Shown here piece by piece: positions 27,210 through 35,762 of a stretch of 64,000 nucleotides of DNA. The stretch's first letter is position 1; each line of letters starts with the position of its first letter. Under the pieces are notes generated by a model. That model was not told the origin of the DNA, made no database searches, and saw nothing but the letters and a program-made list of their open reading frames with translations. Source of the stretch: Candidatus Mediterraneibacter guildfordensis (GTDB taxonomy: Bacteria; Bacillota; Clostridia; Lachnospirales; Lachnospiraceae); contig DXIS01000031.1 of the NCBI GenBank assembly GCA_019112735.1, forward strand, positions 34,079 to 98,078. Reading direction: 5' to 3'. Both the position numbers and the translations under genes were made by a program.

Positions 27210-30200
27210 ATGAGCAAGAGAAAAGGACGTGTTCTCGCAGGGCTGCTTGCATTGATGCTTGTCTGCACATCCAGCGGAATGTCTGCGCTGGCGGATGAAA
27301 CCGGCGAACCGTCCGGGAAGGAGAGAACAGAGTCCGGCAGTGAAGGGCTGTGCGAGCACCATCCGGCACACACGGATGAATGCGGCTTCGATGAAGAAGC
27401 GGGCACGCCGTGCACTTACGTGTGCGATATCTGCGGCTCGGAAGATACATCTGAGATAACCGGTACAGACAGTACAACTGATGAGGAAGATACTACAGTT
27501 ACAGAAGATGCATCCGACACAGATGAGACCGGGATGAAAGAAACCGGCAAAAACGAACCTTCCAGCGAACAAACGAACAGCGGCAGTCAGCCGGCAGAGA
27601 ATACAGATGAGGAAGAGAACACCGTACAGATCACAGGATGGAACTGGATCGATGAAGGCGGAGTCCTTCAGAACACAGAGAACGTATGGGGACTGGGAGT
27701 ACCTGGCGCCAGCGAGGAGAATCCGCTGACACAGGATGCGCTCCTTGAGATGCTTCCTAAAGAGGTCGAGCTGACGCTGTCAGACGGAAGCGAGAAGACG
27801 GCAGCGCTTACCTGGGATCTGTCCGCTATACCGGAGGAGGGAATCTGGAGCGGCGACGTGACCGTAACGGCAACTGTGGATGGAACGTATAGCTTTGTGG
27901 AGGGAACTGCGCCAATAGAGGTGAAGGTAGAACTCAGCGGGGCGGAGACGTATGCAAGCGAGGAGAATCTGAATGCCAATAAGGTTATCGGCCTTTCTCC
28001 AAACGGAACAACCATAAATCTGTTTGACTATTGGCTTACAACCCGAGACGACAGCGATGATACCGGCGATGGAAACAAAGGAGAAACCGGGATTAATTCC
28101 GGGCATGTATTTCAATTCGGTGGCGGTATGGGGCAGACGCCCGAGAGTGCACCCTTGGATAAGGGAAATGTTAATCATTGGACAGGAGAGGGGCATGGCC
28201 CTCGTACTGGAATTGTAGAGGATAAACTTGTAAATGACTATCCACAGTTAAATAGTAAGGTTTTAGGCGGCGAATCCCTTAACTACCTTTTTGATCCCCG
28301 CGTGGCGCATGACGGAAAAGCATCGTTTACAGATGTCGGCGGGCTTCTTCAGGTAGATGATAAAGGATATTACTACTATAATAGTCAGAGTAACTTTGCA
28401 GAATTTGACGAGGATGCCAACGAATTCATCTTATATAATCAGAAAGCCGTAAAAGCCGGAGGAGGTTCTAAGGATGGACAGTTTTTCCCATTTGATACAG
28501 GTGCAGAGGTCTTTAGTGATTCAGGCCAGAATGGGATTACAATGAACAATGATATAAAATCTACAAATCAGATTATCAATCATTATTTTGGCATGACAAT
28601 GTCCACCAGATTCGTTCAGCAGTTTGGCGGTCATACATCAGAGGATAGACTTACAGATGTGATATATGAATTCAGTGGTGATGATGATGTATGGATATTC
28701 ATTGACAATACGCTTGTAGCAGACCTGGGCGGTATTCACGATGCGGCGTCTGTGAAGATTAATTTTGATACTGGAGAAATTTGGATTAATAACAGATTAC
28801 AAGACGAGAGTTTAGGTCATTTGTTGGAGTATAGCAGCAACACCTTACCCGACAATTCTTATCATACGTTAGATTTCTTCTATTTAGAGAGAGGAAATAC
28901 AGACTCTAACATGAGTTTGAAATATAACCTGGTTACGATTCCGGAGAGTTCAGTAATTAAGGTAGACCAGACAGGTGATGCGGTTCCGAATGCGGAATTT
29001 ACATTATATGCAGCGAATGATACTAATAAAAGTAATCCAATCGCGACCGGAACTACCGGGGCGAATGGAGAATTTGTTTTTCAGAAAAAAGATCAGAACG
29101 GTAATTATTTTCCCATTACAATAGCAGAACTTTATGATAATTATAAGAATATTGGTGAGGGAGAGGATGATCCGGATCTGGTTCTGAGTGAAACGGAAGT
29201 TCCGAAAGGGTATCGTTCGAATGGCGATCTGGAACTCCGGTTCTTTGAACAGAACGACGAAGTGCTTCTGCTCTCCTGTAATCAGTGGGATGTGGGCGCT
29301 TATGCCATGTCGAAAGTAACGGCAACAGCACCTAAAATACTTCAAAATGCAGATAATCCGAATATAACCATAGATTTAAGTACAGATGATGAGACACCGT
29401 TGATGTTCGCTGTGGTTTATCAGAACCAGGGGAATGGAAACTGGTATCCGGTATACGGGAATCCATTGGACGGCTGGACAGTTACACAGCCGGGCAATAC
29501 GCCTGAAAGTCGTTGGGAAGCGGTGGAAACAGCAGTTAAGAACAATCCTTATGTTTTCCAGCTGGGAAGCAGCGGTTCTTATCAGGTAGAAGTTGATAAT
29601 CTGCCCGGAGACATTCAGACATATTACCATATTTGTAAAAATGAAGGGAATGCTAAATATACAGTCGCATATTATTACAGTACTGCGAACAGTCTGGATC
29701 AGATCAGCCAGGATAACACATGGCGTATAGAGCCAGAGGCACAAGATAAAGACAGACAGTTTAGCCGTGTATTCTCTGTGAATCTTTACGTACCGAACAT
29801 TAAAAACCGTCTCCTGATCCAGAAAGTAGACGATGCGGGGAAGCCGTTGAACGAGGTTGATTTTTCTTTATATAAGAAAGACCAGGTAAACGTAGATAAC
29901 GATGGTAATGTTACTATTAAATCTGGCGAACAGCCGTATGACAGCCGTACCACTATGAATATAGAGGATGATACTTTCCGTCTAAACGGCGGCGGTGTAT
30001 TCCCGACGACTGACAAAGGTATTCTGGAAGAAGGAGAATATTACCTGATAGAAGGTGAAGCACCGGAAGGATATGTAAGGAATGAAAATGCGGTACATAT
30101 TGTCGTAGACGATACAGGTGTGTATGCAGATGCCGGCGTGGAAGGCGATGGAATTACCGTTCTGAAAGGTGTGGGATCTATCGTCAGAAGCATGGTGCAG

Positions 30201-31562
30201 TTTGCGGCCGACGACAAAGTAGACACCACACTGAATCAAATCAAGGCGACCTTAGGAAGCGGCGAGTTTGATGGTTTTAATAAAGCGGGAAGTTTTAATT
30301 GGACAGAAGATAGTTATGATTGGGATAATGCAATGCATCTTCAATACGCCAATGCTCATGCGGCGCTGGACTATGGACCGACAGATGGCACTGAGGCAGT
30401 CAGCGTAGATACGCTGACTCTTGGAACAGACGTGGGCTGGTCCAGACTGCAGATCAGGCAATGCCAGGAACATGGCCAAGGGGATGGCCTAAAACAACCT
30501 CTGGGTGAGAGAGATATTACAAAGCTTTTCTCTGGCACTACGCTTGTGCGTGTAGAGAATGAGAGAAGCCGGAGCCTGACGATCAGCAAGGAGGTAAAAA
30601 ATGCACCGGCAGGCAATACAGGTGATGAGTTTACCTTTACACTGAAAGGGACTGCAAACGGAATGCCATTGACAGGTTCTTACGACTTTGAGAGGAATGG
30701 AACGCCTGCTGAAGGGAAAGTTACATTTACGAATGGACAGGCAATCGTCACCCTTTCGGACGGGGAAAGCATTACGATTAAGATGCTTCCCGCAGGAGCT
30801 AAGATTCAGATTACGGAAGGTGAGGTAGAAGGCAAGATCTATACCACTACCTGGCAGCTTGACAGCGGAGAAGAGCAGGACGGGAAGGAAACCAGTGCGA
30901 TTACAATCAGTGACAGCGGCAGTGTAAATGTTGCCTTCACCAATACTTATGTACCGACAGCAGATTTCCAGTTCCAGAAAACAGATGGCGAGGATGCTGC
31001 TCTTGATGGCGCAGCATTTGGACTTTATAAACTGGATTGTGAAACAGAAGGACACGATCATTCAAAGGATGTGCTGAAGGTAGGCAAAGATGGAAATCTT
31101 ACCAGTGACAGTACAAATGGCTGTTGGACAATGGTAAAAACTACAATATCTGCTCAAGATACCGGACTTGTAAGCTTTGAAGATCTGGAAATTAATGCGA
31201 AATACAGACTGGTTGAGTATCAGGCACCCGATGGGTATGTTCTTCCTGATGGCCAGTGGATTCTGAAATATAATACAGAAGGAAAAGCATTTGAAATTTC
31301 GGGTGCGGTAAATGAAGCAGGTACACCGGCCTTTGAAAAATCGGAAGACGGCGACTCTTTTGTTGATGGAGAGAATGCTTATTATCGAGTAAGAAACTAC
31401 AAACCCGGTGAACTTCCATTCTCTGGAAACATCGGTATCCGGATGTTCCTGATCCTCGGCGGAGCGCTGATGGCATTCGGGGCAGCAGGCGGTACCTGGT
31501 GGTACATGCACAACAGACAGACGGCAGCCGCAGGAAGGCGCCGCAGACGGCGGAGACGCTGA
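27210..31562 (+). CDS. Large LPXTG-type tip adhesin with fibro-slime and SpaA/CnaB domains
   Basis: 1450 residues. Order: signal peptide (1-27, ending SALADE); Cys/His-rich segment (CEHHPAHTDEC...CDICG, about 48-77); acidic Thr/Glu linker; Ig-like domain (about 130-245); fibro-slime/PA14-like domain around GDDDVWIFIDNTLVADLGG near 484; CnaB/SpaA domain from about 590; another near 870-960; a DUF7601-like domain (LTISKEVKNAP near 1125); a last SpaA domain (FQKTDGEDAALDGAAFG near 1253, E-box-like VEYQAPDGY); sorting signal LPFSG near 1400; membrane helix; poly-Arg tail. Start at 27210 gives a good signal peptide and follows AGGGGTGATAGG; the longer frame does not. Likely the pilus tip protein. 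Confidence 0.9.
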   Translation: MSKRKGRVLAGLLALMLVCTSSGMSALADETGEPSGKERTESGSEGLCEHHPAHTDECGFDEEAGTPCTYVCDICGSEDTSEITGTDSTTDEEDTTVTEDASDTDETGMKETGKNEPSSEQTNSGSQPAENTDEEENTVQITGWNWIDEGGVLQNTENVWGLGVPGASEENPLTQDALLEMLPKEVELTLSDGSEKTAALTWDLSAIPEEGIWSGDVTVTATVDGTYSFVEGTAPIEVKVELSGAETYASEENLNANKVIGLSPNGTTINLFDYWLTTRDDSDDTGDGNKGETGINSGHVFQFGGGMGQTPESAPLDKGNVNHWTGEGHGPRTGIVEDKLVNDYPQLNSKVLGGESLNYLFDPRVAHDGKASFTDVGGLLQVDDKGYYYYNSQSNFAEFDEDANEFILYNQKAVKAGGGSKDGQFFPFDTGAEVFSDSGQNGITMNNDIKSTNQIINHYFGMTMSTRFVQQFGGHTSEDRLTDVIYEFSGDDDVWIFIDNTLVADLGGIHDAASVKINFDTGEIWINNRLQDESLGHLLEYSSNTLPDNSYHTLDFFYLERGNTDSNMSLKYNLVTIPESSVIKVDQTGDAVPNAEFTLYAANDTNKSNPIATGTTGANGEFVFQKKDQNGNYFPITIAELYDNYKNIGEGEDDPDLVLSETEVPKGYRSNGDLELRFFEQNDEVLLLSCNQWDVGAYAMSKVTATAPKILQNADNPNITIDLSTDDETPLMFAVVYQNQGNGNWYPVYGNPLDGWTVTQPGNTPESRWEAVETAVKNNPYVFQLGSSGSYQVEVDNLPGDIQTYYHICKNEGNAKYTVAYYYSTANSLDQISQDNTWRIEPEAQDKDRQFSRVFSVNLYVPNIKNRLLIQKVDDAGKPLNEVDFSLYKKDQVNVDNDGNVTIKSGEQPYDSRTTMNIEDDTFRLNGGGVFPTTDKGILEEGEYYLIEGEAPEGYVRNENAVHIVVDDTGVYADAGVEGDGITVLKGVGSIVRSMVQFAADDKVDTTLNQIKATLGSGEFDGFNKAGSFNWTEDSYDWDNAMHLQYANAHAALDYGPTDGTEAVSVDTLTLGTDVGWSRLQIRQCQEHGQGDGLKQPLGERDITKLFSGTTLVRVENERSRSLTISKEVKNAPAGNTGDEFTFTLKGTANGMPLTGSYDFERNGTPAEGKVTFTNGQAIVTLSDGESITIKMLPAGAKIQITEGEVEGKIYTTTWQLDSGEEQDGKETSAITISDSGSVNVAFTNTYVPTADFQFQKTDGEDAALDGAAFGLYKLDCETEGHDHSKDVLKVGKDGNLTSDSTNGCWTMVKTTISAQDTGLVSFEDLEINAKYRLVEYQAPDGYVLPDGQWILKYNTEGKAFEISGAVNEAGTPAFEKSEDGDSFVDGENAYYRVRNYKPGELPFSGNIGIRMFLILGGALMAFGAAGGTWWYMHNRQTAAAGRRRRRRRR

Positions 31563-31575
31563 TCAATATCAAAAG

Positions 31576-31625
31576 TTGAATATGGGCGGCGCGGCCGCCC
31601 TTGAGGATAAATAATCCATATTCAA
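31576..31625 (+). promoter_or_regulatory. Nested hairpin between adhesin and backbone pilin genes
   Basis: Outer arms TTGAATATGG and CCATATTCAA are perfectly complementary (10 bp). Inside is a GC hairpin GGGCGGC-GCG-GCCGCCC. No T-tract follows, so this is more likely an RNA processing or stability element that raises the pilin-to-tip ratio than a terminator. Confidence 0.5.
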
Positions 31626-31661
31626 AAAGCAACAAAGCAAGAAATGAGGAGGAAAACTTAA

Positions 31662-33254
31662 ATGAAAACGAAACTTAGAAACACATGGTTTTCAAAGCTT
31701 ATGGCTCTGTGTCTGGCAGTCGTGATGATGCTGTCAATGAGCATGACAGTATTTGCCACTGTTGAAACTGACCCGGATACAGGGGTTATTACTTCTACAG
31801 GGACTATTACTGTAGAAGGTATGGCGACAGATAATGGTGCAACGCTCAATGCATACAAAGTTATTGATATTAATTTTGATAGTGAGACGCAGCAGCCCGT
31901 AGAACCGGTATATCACTGGACAGAGACTATGGCGGCTTGGCTCAGAGGTGATGGGGCTGCTGCATATGGATCTTATATCGGGACGAATGGAGAAGTGACA
32001 GCGGCGTATATGAATTTAACTGCATCGGAGCTTTCTGCGTTCTATAAGGCGGTACAAGCTGCTAACATTCTCACAACTCCGGATGCAACCGGAACAATGG
32101 CAAACCAGACAGCTACACTGAGTCCGGCAGTACCGGCAGGTGAATATCTTGTTCTTGCATCAAAGTCAGGAGCTGTATATCAGCCGATGACTGCGAAGGT
32201 AGATATTACATATAGTGAAACTGAAAAAGAATGGATGGTTGAGGGTGCTACTATTGCGCTGAAAGGAAGTGCACCGGACATTGAAAAAGAGGCTACAGAC
32301 AGCGACTTGAGCGTTAAAATCGGTGATGTTGTTGACTATAAGCTGACAGTTGACATCCCATCATATCCGGAAAATGCAACTGTAACGAGATTTGTGATCG
32401 GCGATACGTTATCATCAGGGCTTACATTGGATACATCATCTATTAAGATTTTTATTGGGGATGAGTCAACAGAGCTTCCAAACACATACTACACACTTAG
32501 TACGGCTGTTACAAATGGTTTTGAATTTGATCTGACAAATCATTATACAGATATAAAAACTGCTTATCCAACCTCTGAAAAGATCTATGTAACATATAGT
32601 GCAACTGTTAATGCAAATGCTTTTGAAGCAGATGATCTTGGAAACGATGCATTCATTGGATATACGAATGATCCATATGAGGACAGTGACAGCAAGACGG
32701 AAACAGAGGAAACAGTCTACACCTATGCAATCGATGTGACGAAATACGCAAAAGGTGAAAGCAATCCGCTTGCGGGAGCAGTGTTCCAGTTAAGCAACGA
32801 AAACGGAGTTATGTCATTTGTTTCTCTTGGTAATGGCGTCTACCGTCCAGCAGAAAATGCTACAGAAGCAACTACAACGGATCTGTCAGCTGTAAACGGT
32901 CAGCTGATCATCAAGGGAATTGATCTTGGTGAATACACATTGAAAGAGACGGAGGCTCCGGATGGATATGTTCTTCCGGATGACGGTATCGTTATCGTCT
33001 TGGTGGATGATGAGCCTGATGGTGCTCTGGATCAGGAGAGTGCTGCGAGCGGAACGACTTTACGTGAAGATTCTGTCTCTGTAAGTGGAAATACATTATC
33101 TCTTGACGTCGATAATACAAATTATGAAGACGAAGGCTTCCAGCTCCCGACAACCGGCGGCATGGGTACTATGATCTTCACGATCGCAGGTATCCTTCTC
33201 ATGGGCGGCGCGGTTGCTCTGATCGTAGTGGAAGCGAGAAAGAAGAGAGGATAA
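31662..33254 (+). CDS. Backbone pilin, SpaA/FimA-like, LPTTG-anchored
   Basis: 530 residues. Signal peptide to about residue 32 (MTVFATVE), then an N-terminal pilin domain. Next come an isopeptide-type D2 domain (KIGDVVDYKLTVDIPSYPE near 222-240, where the pilin-motif Lys is expected) and a CnaB domain (AGAVFQLSNENG near 375) with an E-box, TLKETEAPDGYVLP near 426. The C terminus is QLPTTGGMG near 493, a hydrophobic helix and a basic tail. Sortases join such subunits covalently through LPTTG. GAGGAGG precedes the ATG. More AT-rich than most neighbours. Confidence 0.92.
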   Translation: MKTKLRNTWFSKLMALCLAVVMMLSMSMTVFATVETDPDTGVITSTGTITVEGMATDNGATLNAYKVIDINFDSETQQPVEPVYHWTETMAAWLRGDGAAAYGSYIGTNGEVTAAYMNLTASELSAFYKAVQAANILTTPDATGTMANQTATLSPAVPAGEYLVLASKSGAVYQPMTAKVDITYSETEKEWMVEGATIALKGSAPDIEKEATDSDLSVKIGDVVDYKLTVDIPSYPENATVTRFVIGDTLSSGLTLDTSSIKIFIGDESTELPNTYYTLSTAVTNGFEFDLTNHYTDIKTAYPTSEKIYVTYSATVNANAFEADDLGNDAFIGYTNDPYEDSDSKTETEETVYTYAIDVTKYAKGESNPLAGAVFQLSNENGVMSFVSLGNGVYRPAENATEATTTDLSAVNGQLIIKGIDLGEYTLKETEAPDGYVLPDDGIVIVLVDDEPDGALDQESAASGTTLREDSVSVSGNTLSLDVDNTNYEDEGFQLPTTGGMGTMIFTIAGILLMGGAVALIVVEARKKRG

Positions 33255-33289
33255 TCTGTCCTTAAGTATTTCGATTGGATTTAGACTCA

Positions 33290-34201
33290 ATGAAAAGAGA
33301 ACAGAAAAAGAAAAAAAGAAATCTGTTATTACTCCTGGCGCCCGTGCTGCTTTTTGCAGCAGGCGCCGGGATTTTCCTTTATCCGGCGATAAGTAATTAT
33401 CTGGCGGAGCGGCAGCAGACGGAAGTGATCCATACCTATCAGGCGAAGGTAAATGAGATGGACCAGGCGGAAATAGATGCTGCGTGGCAGGAGGCTGTGG
33501 TGTACAACGAGAACCTCGCCGGAGATCCGGTACACGATCCGTTTATCATGGGGAGCGGCTATGTCCTTCCGGATAATTACGAAGAAGTATTGAATGTGGA
33601 CGGCGATGGTGTGATGGGATATATCGATATCCCGAAGATTGACGTCTACCTTCCCATCTATCACGGCACAAGTGAAGAAGTGCTGGCGGAAGGCGCCGGA
33701 CATCTGGAGATGACAGCACTTCCCATTGGCGGGGAGAACCGGCATTCCGTCATCAGTGCGCATCGCGGTCTGCCCAGCGCGGAGCTGTTTACCCGGCTGG
33801 ATGAGATGGAAGCCGGAGATCAGTTTTATATTCATGTACTTGATCAGACACTGGCATATGAGGTGGATCAGATCGAGGTGATCCTGCCGGAAGAGCTATC
33901 TCTTCTGCAGCCGGAGGAAGACAAGGATCTGGTAACGCTGCTGACATGTACTCCATATGCGGTGAACACCCACCGGCTGCTGGTCCGCGGGACGAGGGTG
34001 CCCTATGTGGAGTCAGCCGTGCAGGATCATGTGGATCGCGCGCGGGCGGATAGGAGCTGGCTTGAGGAGTATATCCATGCCATTGTGCTGGGCGTGCTGC
34101 TCCTGATCATCCTGGGGACGGCGGCATTTCTGATCTGGCGCAGGAAGAGGAAGAAGGCGGGGCGCAGACCCGCGGGAAGACGCAGGAGGAGACGGCGATG
34201 A
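33290..34201 (+). CDS. Class C (pilus) sortase 1
   Basis: 303 residues. N-terminal membrane helix (about 10-30), sortase domain with catalytic His in VISAHRGLPSA near 162 and Cys in LVTLLTCTPYAVNTHRLLVRG near 222-240 (Cys and Arg in the expected spacing). A lid-like segment with DP (VHDPFIM) lies before the domain. A second membrane helix at about 265-285 is followed by a tail of seven consecutive Arg. Polymerises pilins. The ATG at 33290 is preferred to an in-frame TTG fifteen bases upstream; the ribosome site is weak for both. Confidence 0.93.
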   Translation: MKREQKKKKRNLLLLLAPVLLFAAGAGIFLYPAISNYLAERQQTEVIHTYQAKVNEMDQAEIDAAWQEAVVYNENLAGDPVHDPFIMGSGYVLPDNYEEVLNVDGDGVMGYIDIPKIDVYLPIYHGTSEEVLAEGAGHLEMTALPIGGENRHSVISAHRGLPSAELFTRLDEMEAGDQFYIHVLDQTLAYEVDQIEVILPEELSLLQPEEDKDLVTLLTCTPYAVNTHRLLVRGTRVPYVESAVQDHVDRARADRSWLEEYIHAIVLGVLLLIILGTAAFLIWRRKRKKAGRRPAGRRRRRRR

Positions 34202-35133
34202 GGCGGACGATACTTCTGATCGCTGCGGGGCTTTTGTTCCTGGCCGGATTCGGCATCCTGCTCTATCCCAACGTGGAGGGGCTGCTCGCCGGGCATGAGA
34301 ACCGGGAGCGGATCGAACATTTCCGGGAAGAGCGGGGCGGGCCTGATACGGAGCAGGCTGCTTATGCGGATCTGCTCCGGGAGATGCAGGAATATAACGG
34401 GCAGATCAGCCGGGACGGGCAGAAGGACCTGAAGGATGTCTGGAGCTATGAGCAGAATCCGTTTGATTTCCGGGCGGCCGGGCTTCCGGACGATATGATC
34501 GGGTATATTACCATCGAGGCGATGGATGTGGAGATGCCCCTTTACATCGGCGCGAATGAGGAGAATATGAAGAAGGGCGCCGTGGTCATGGGGCAGACGA
34601 GCATGCCTGTGGGCGGGGCGGATACGAACTGTGTGATCGCCGCCCACCGGGGCTATCAGGGCATTCCCATGTTCCGGAATATCGAGGCGCTTGAAACCGG
34701 CGATCGGGTGGAGATCACGAATCTGTGGGAGACGCTGGAGTACGAGGTGGTCAGGAGCATTGTGATCGATCCGGATGATATTGACGCGGTGAAGATCATT
34801 CCGGGCGAGGAGCTTCTGACGCTTATCACCTGTCACCCTTATACGCAGAATTATCAGCGGTACGTGGTGTACTGCCGGCGCGCCGGATCCGCGGAAATGA
34901 ATGGCGCAGACCAGAACGGTGTTCAGGGCGGTGATCCGCTGCTGTCGATCACCGGCGAGGCGTTTGAATCATCCGGGGATGACATCCGCATGGAGCGGCT
35001 TGTGAATTTTACGGCGCTGGGGCTTCTGACGGTGCTGGCGGCGGTGGGCCTGATCCTTCTCTGCTTCCGGAGGAAGAAGAGCGGCAGGCGGGGCCGGAGA
35101 CGGCGGAAAAAGACGGACCGGAGCGGTCATTAA
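34198..35133 (+). CDS. Class C (pilus) sortase 2
   Basis: 311 residues. Same plan as the first sortase: N-terminal membrane helix, catalytic His in VIAAHRGYQGIPMF near 155, Cys in LLTLITCHPYTQNYQRYVVYC near 208-225, C-terminal membrane helix (about 265-283) and an Arg/Lys-rich tail. It overlaps the upstream sortase by 4 bases (ATGA). Two pilus sortases with two LPXTG substrates suggest one may prefer the LPFSG tip protein. Confidence 0.93.
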   Translation: MRRTILLIAAGLLFLAGFGILLYPNVEGLLAGHENRERIEHFREERGGPDTEQAAYADLLREMQEYNGQISRDGQKDLKDVWSYEQNPFDFRAAGLPDDMIGYITIEAMDVEMPLYIGANEENMKKGAVVMGQTSMPVGGADTNCVIAAHRGYQGIPMFRNIEALETGDRVEITNLWETLEYEVVRSIVIDPDDIDAVKIIPGEELLTLITCHPYTQNYQRYVVYCRRAGSAEMNGADQNGVQGGDPLLSITGEAFESSGDDIRMERLVNFTALGLLTVLAAVGLILLCFRRKKSGRRGRRRRKKTDRSGH

Positions 35134-35173
35134 GAAAAACTTCCGATTTTTTTGGATCGGAAGTTTTTCTTTT
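35132..35173 (+). terminator. Terminator of the pilus operon
   Basis: AAAAACTTCCGAT pairs with ATCGGAAGTTTTT, followed by CTTTTG; symmetric enough to work both ways. Confidence 0.85.
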
Positions 35174-35187
35174 GTGCAGATTGATGA

Positions 35188-35216
35188 TTGACTTTATTTT
35201 TATTTTTGAATACTAT
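35188..35216 (+). promoter_or_regulatory. Promoter of the marR-ABC operon
   Basis: TTGACT (35188-35193), 17-base spacer, TACTAT (35211-35216). Confidence 0.65.
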
Positions 35217-35237
35217 ATTGTTAGTTACCGAACAATA
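35216..35237 (+). promoter_or_regulatory. Candidate MarR operator
   Basis: TATTGTT and AACAATA form an inverted repeat separated by 8 bases, right over the expected transcription start. MarR proteins repress by binding such palindromes. Confidence 0.55.
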
Positions 35238-35258
35238 CATGTTCCAGAAAGGATGTGG

Positions 35259-35762
35259 ATGAGGATGTGCGGCGCAAAACCGGCGGAAAACTGTGACTGC
35301 GGACACGACGTGGGCAGGCTTATCAATACGCTTTCGCACCAGCTGAAGCGGCAGCTCCCGGTCCCGGAAGAGGAGGACAGCCTGACGACGAATATGCAGC
35401 GGCTCGTGCTCCATTATATCCTGTTTGAGTCCCTGAACCGGGACATTTACCAGAGGGATGTGGAGAAGGAGTTCCAGATCCGCAGATCCACGGCCACCGG
35501 GACGCTCCAGATCCTGGAGAAGAACGGGTTCATCACCCGGGACCCGGTGAAGGAGGACGCGCGGCTCAAGAAGCTGACGCCCACGGCGAAGGCCACCGGC
35601 GTGCGGCAGCGCATCCTGGACAATATCCATTACATCGAGGAACTGCTGGCGCGGGACATTCCCGAGGAGAAGCTTACCGTATGCCGGGAAGTGCTGCAGC
35701 AGATGTCCGAGAATCTGTCAGGTGACGAGAAAAAGAGAGAGGAGATAACGGACCATGAATAG
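35259..35762 (+). CDS. MarR-family transcriptional regulator
   Basis: 167 residues. Winged helix-turn-helix typical of MarR: recognition part VEKEFQIRRSTATGTLQILEKNGFITRDPVKEDARLKKLTPT-type region at about 65-105, flanked by dimerisation helices. Several ATGs lie close together; 35259 is chosen because GAAAGG lies 6 bases upstream. Overlaps the first ABC gene by 8 bases. Probably represses its own operon and responds to a drug or other ligand exported by the ABC proteins. Confidence 0.88.
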   Translation: MRMCGAKPAENCDCGHDVGRLINTLSHQLKRQLPVPEEEDSLTTNMQRLVLHYILFESLNRDIYQRDVEKEFQIRRSTATGTLQILEKNGFITRDPVKEDARLKKLTPTAKATGVRQRILDNIHYIEELLARDIPEEKLTVCREVLQQMSENLSGDEKKREEITDHE

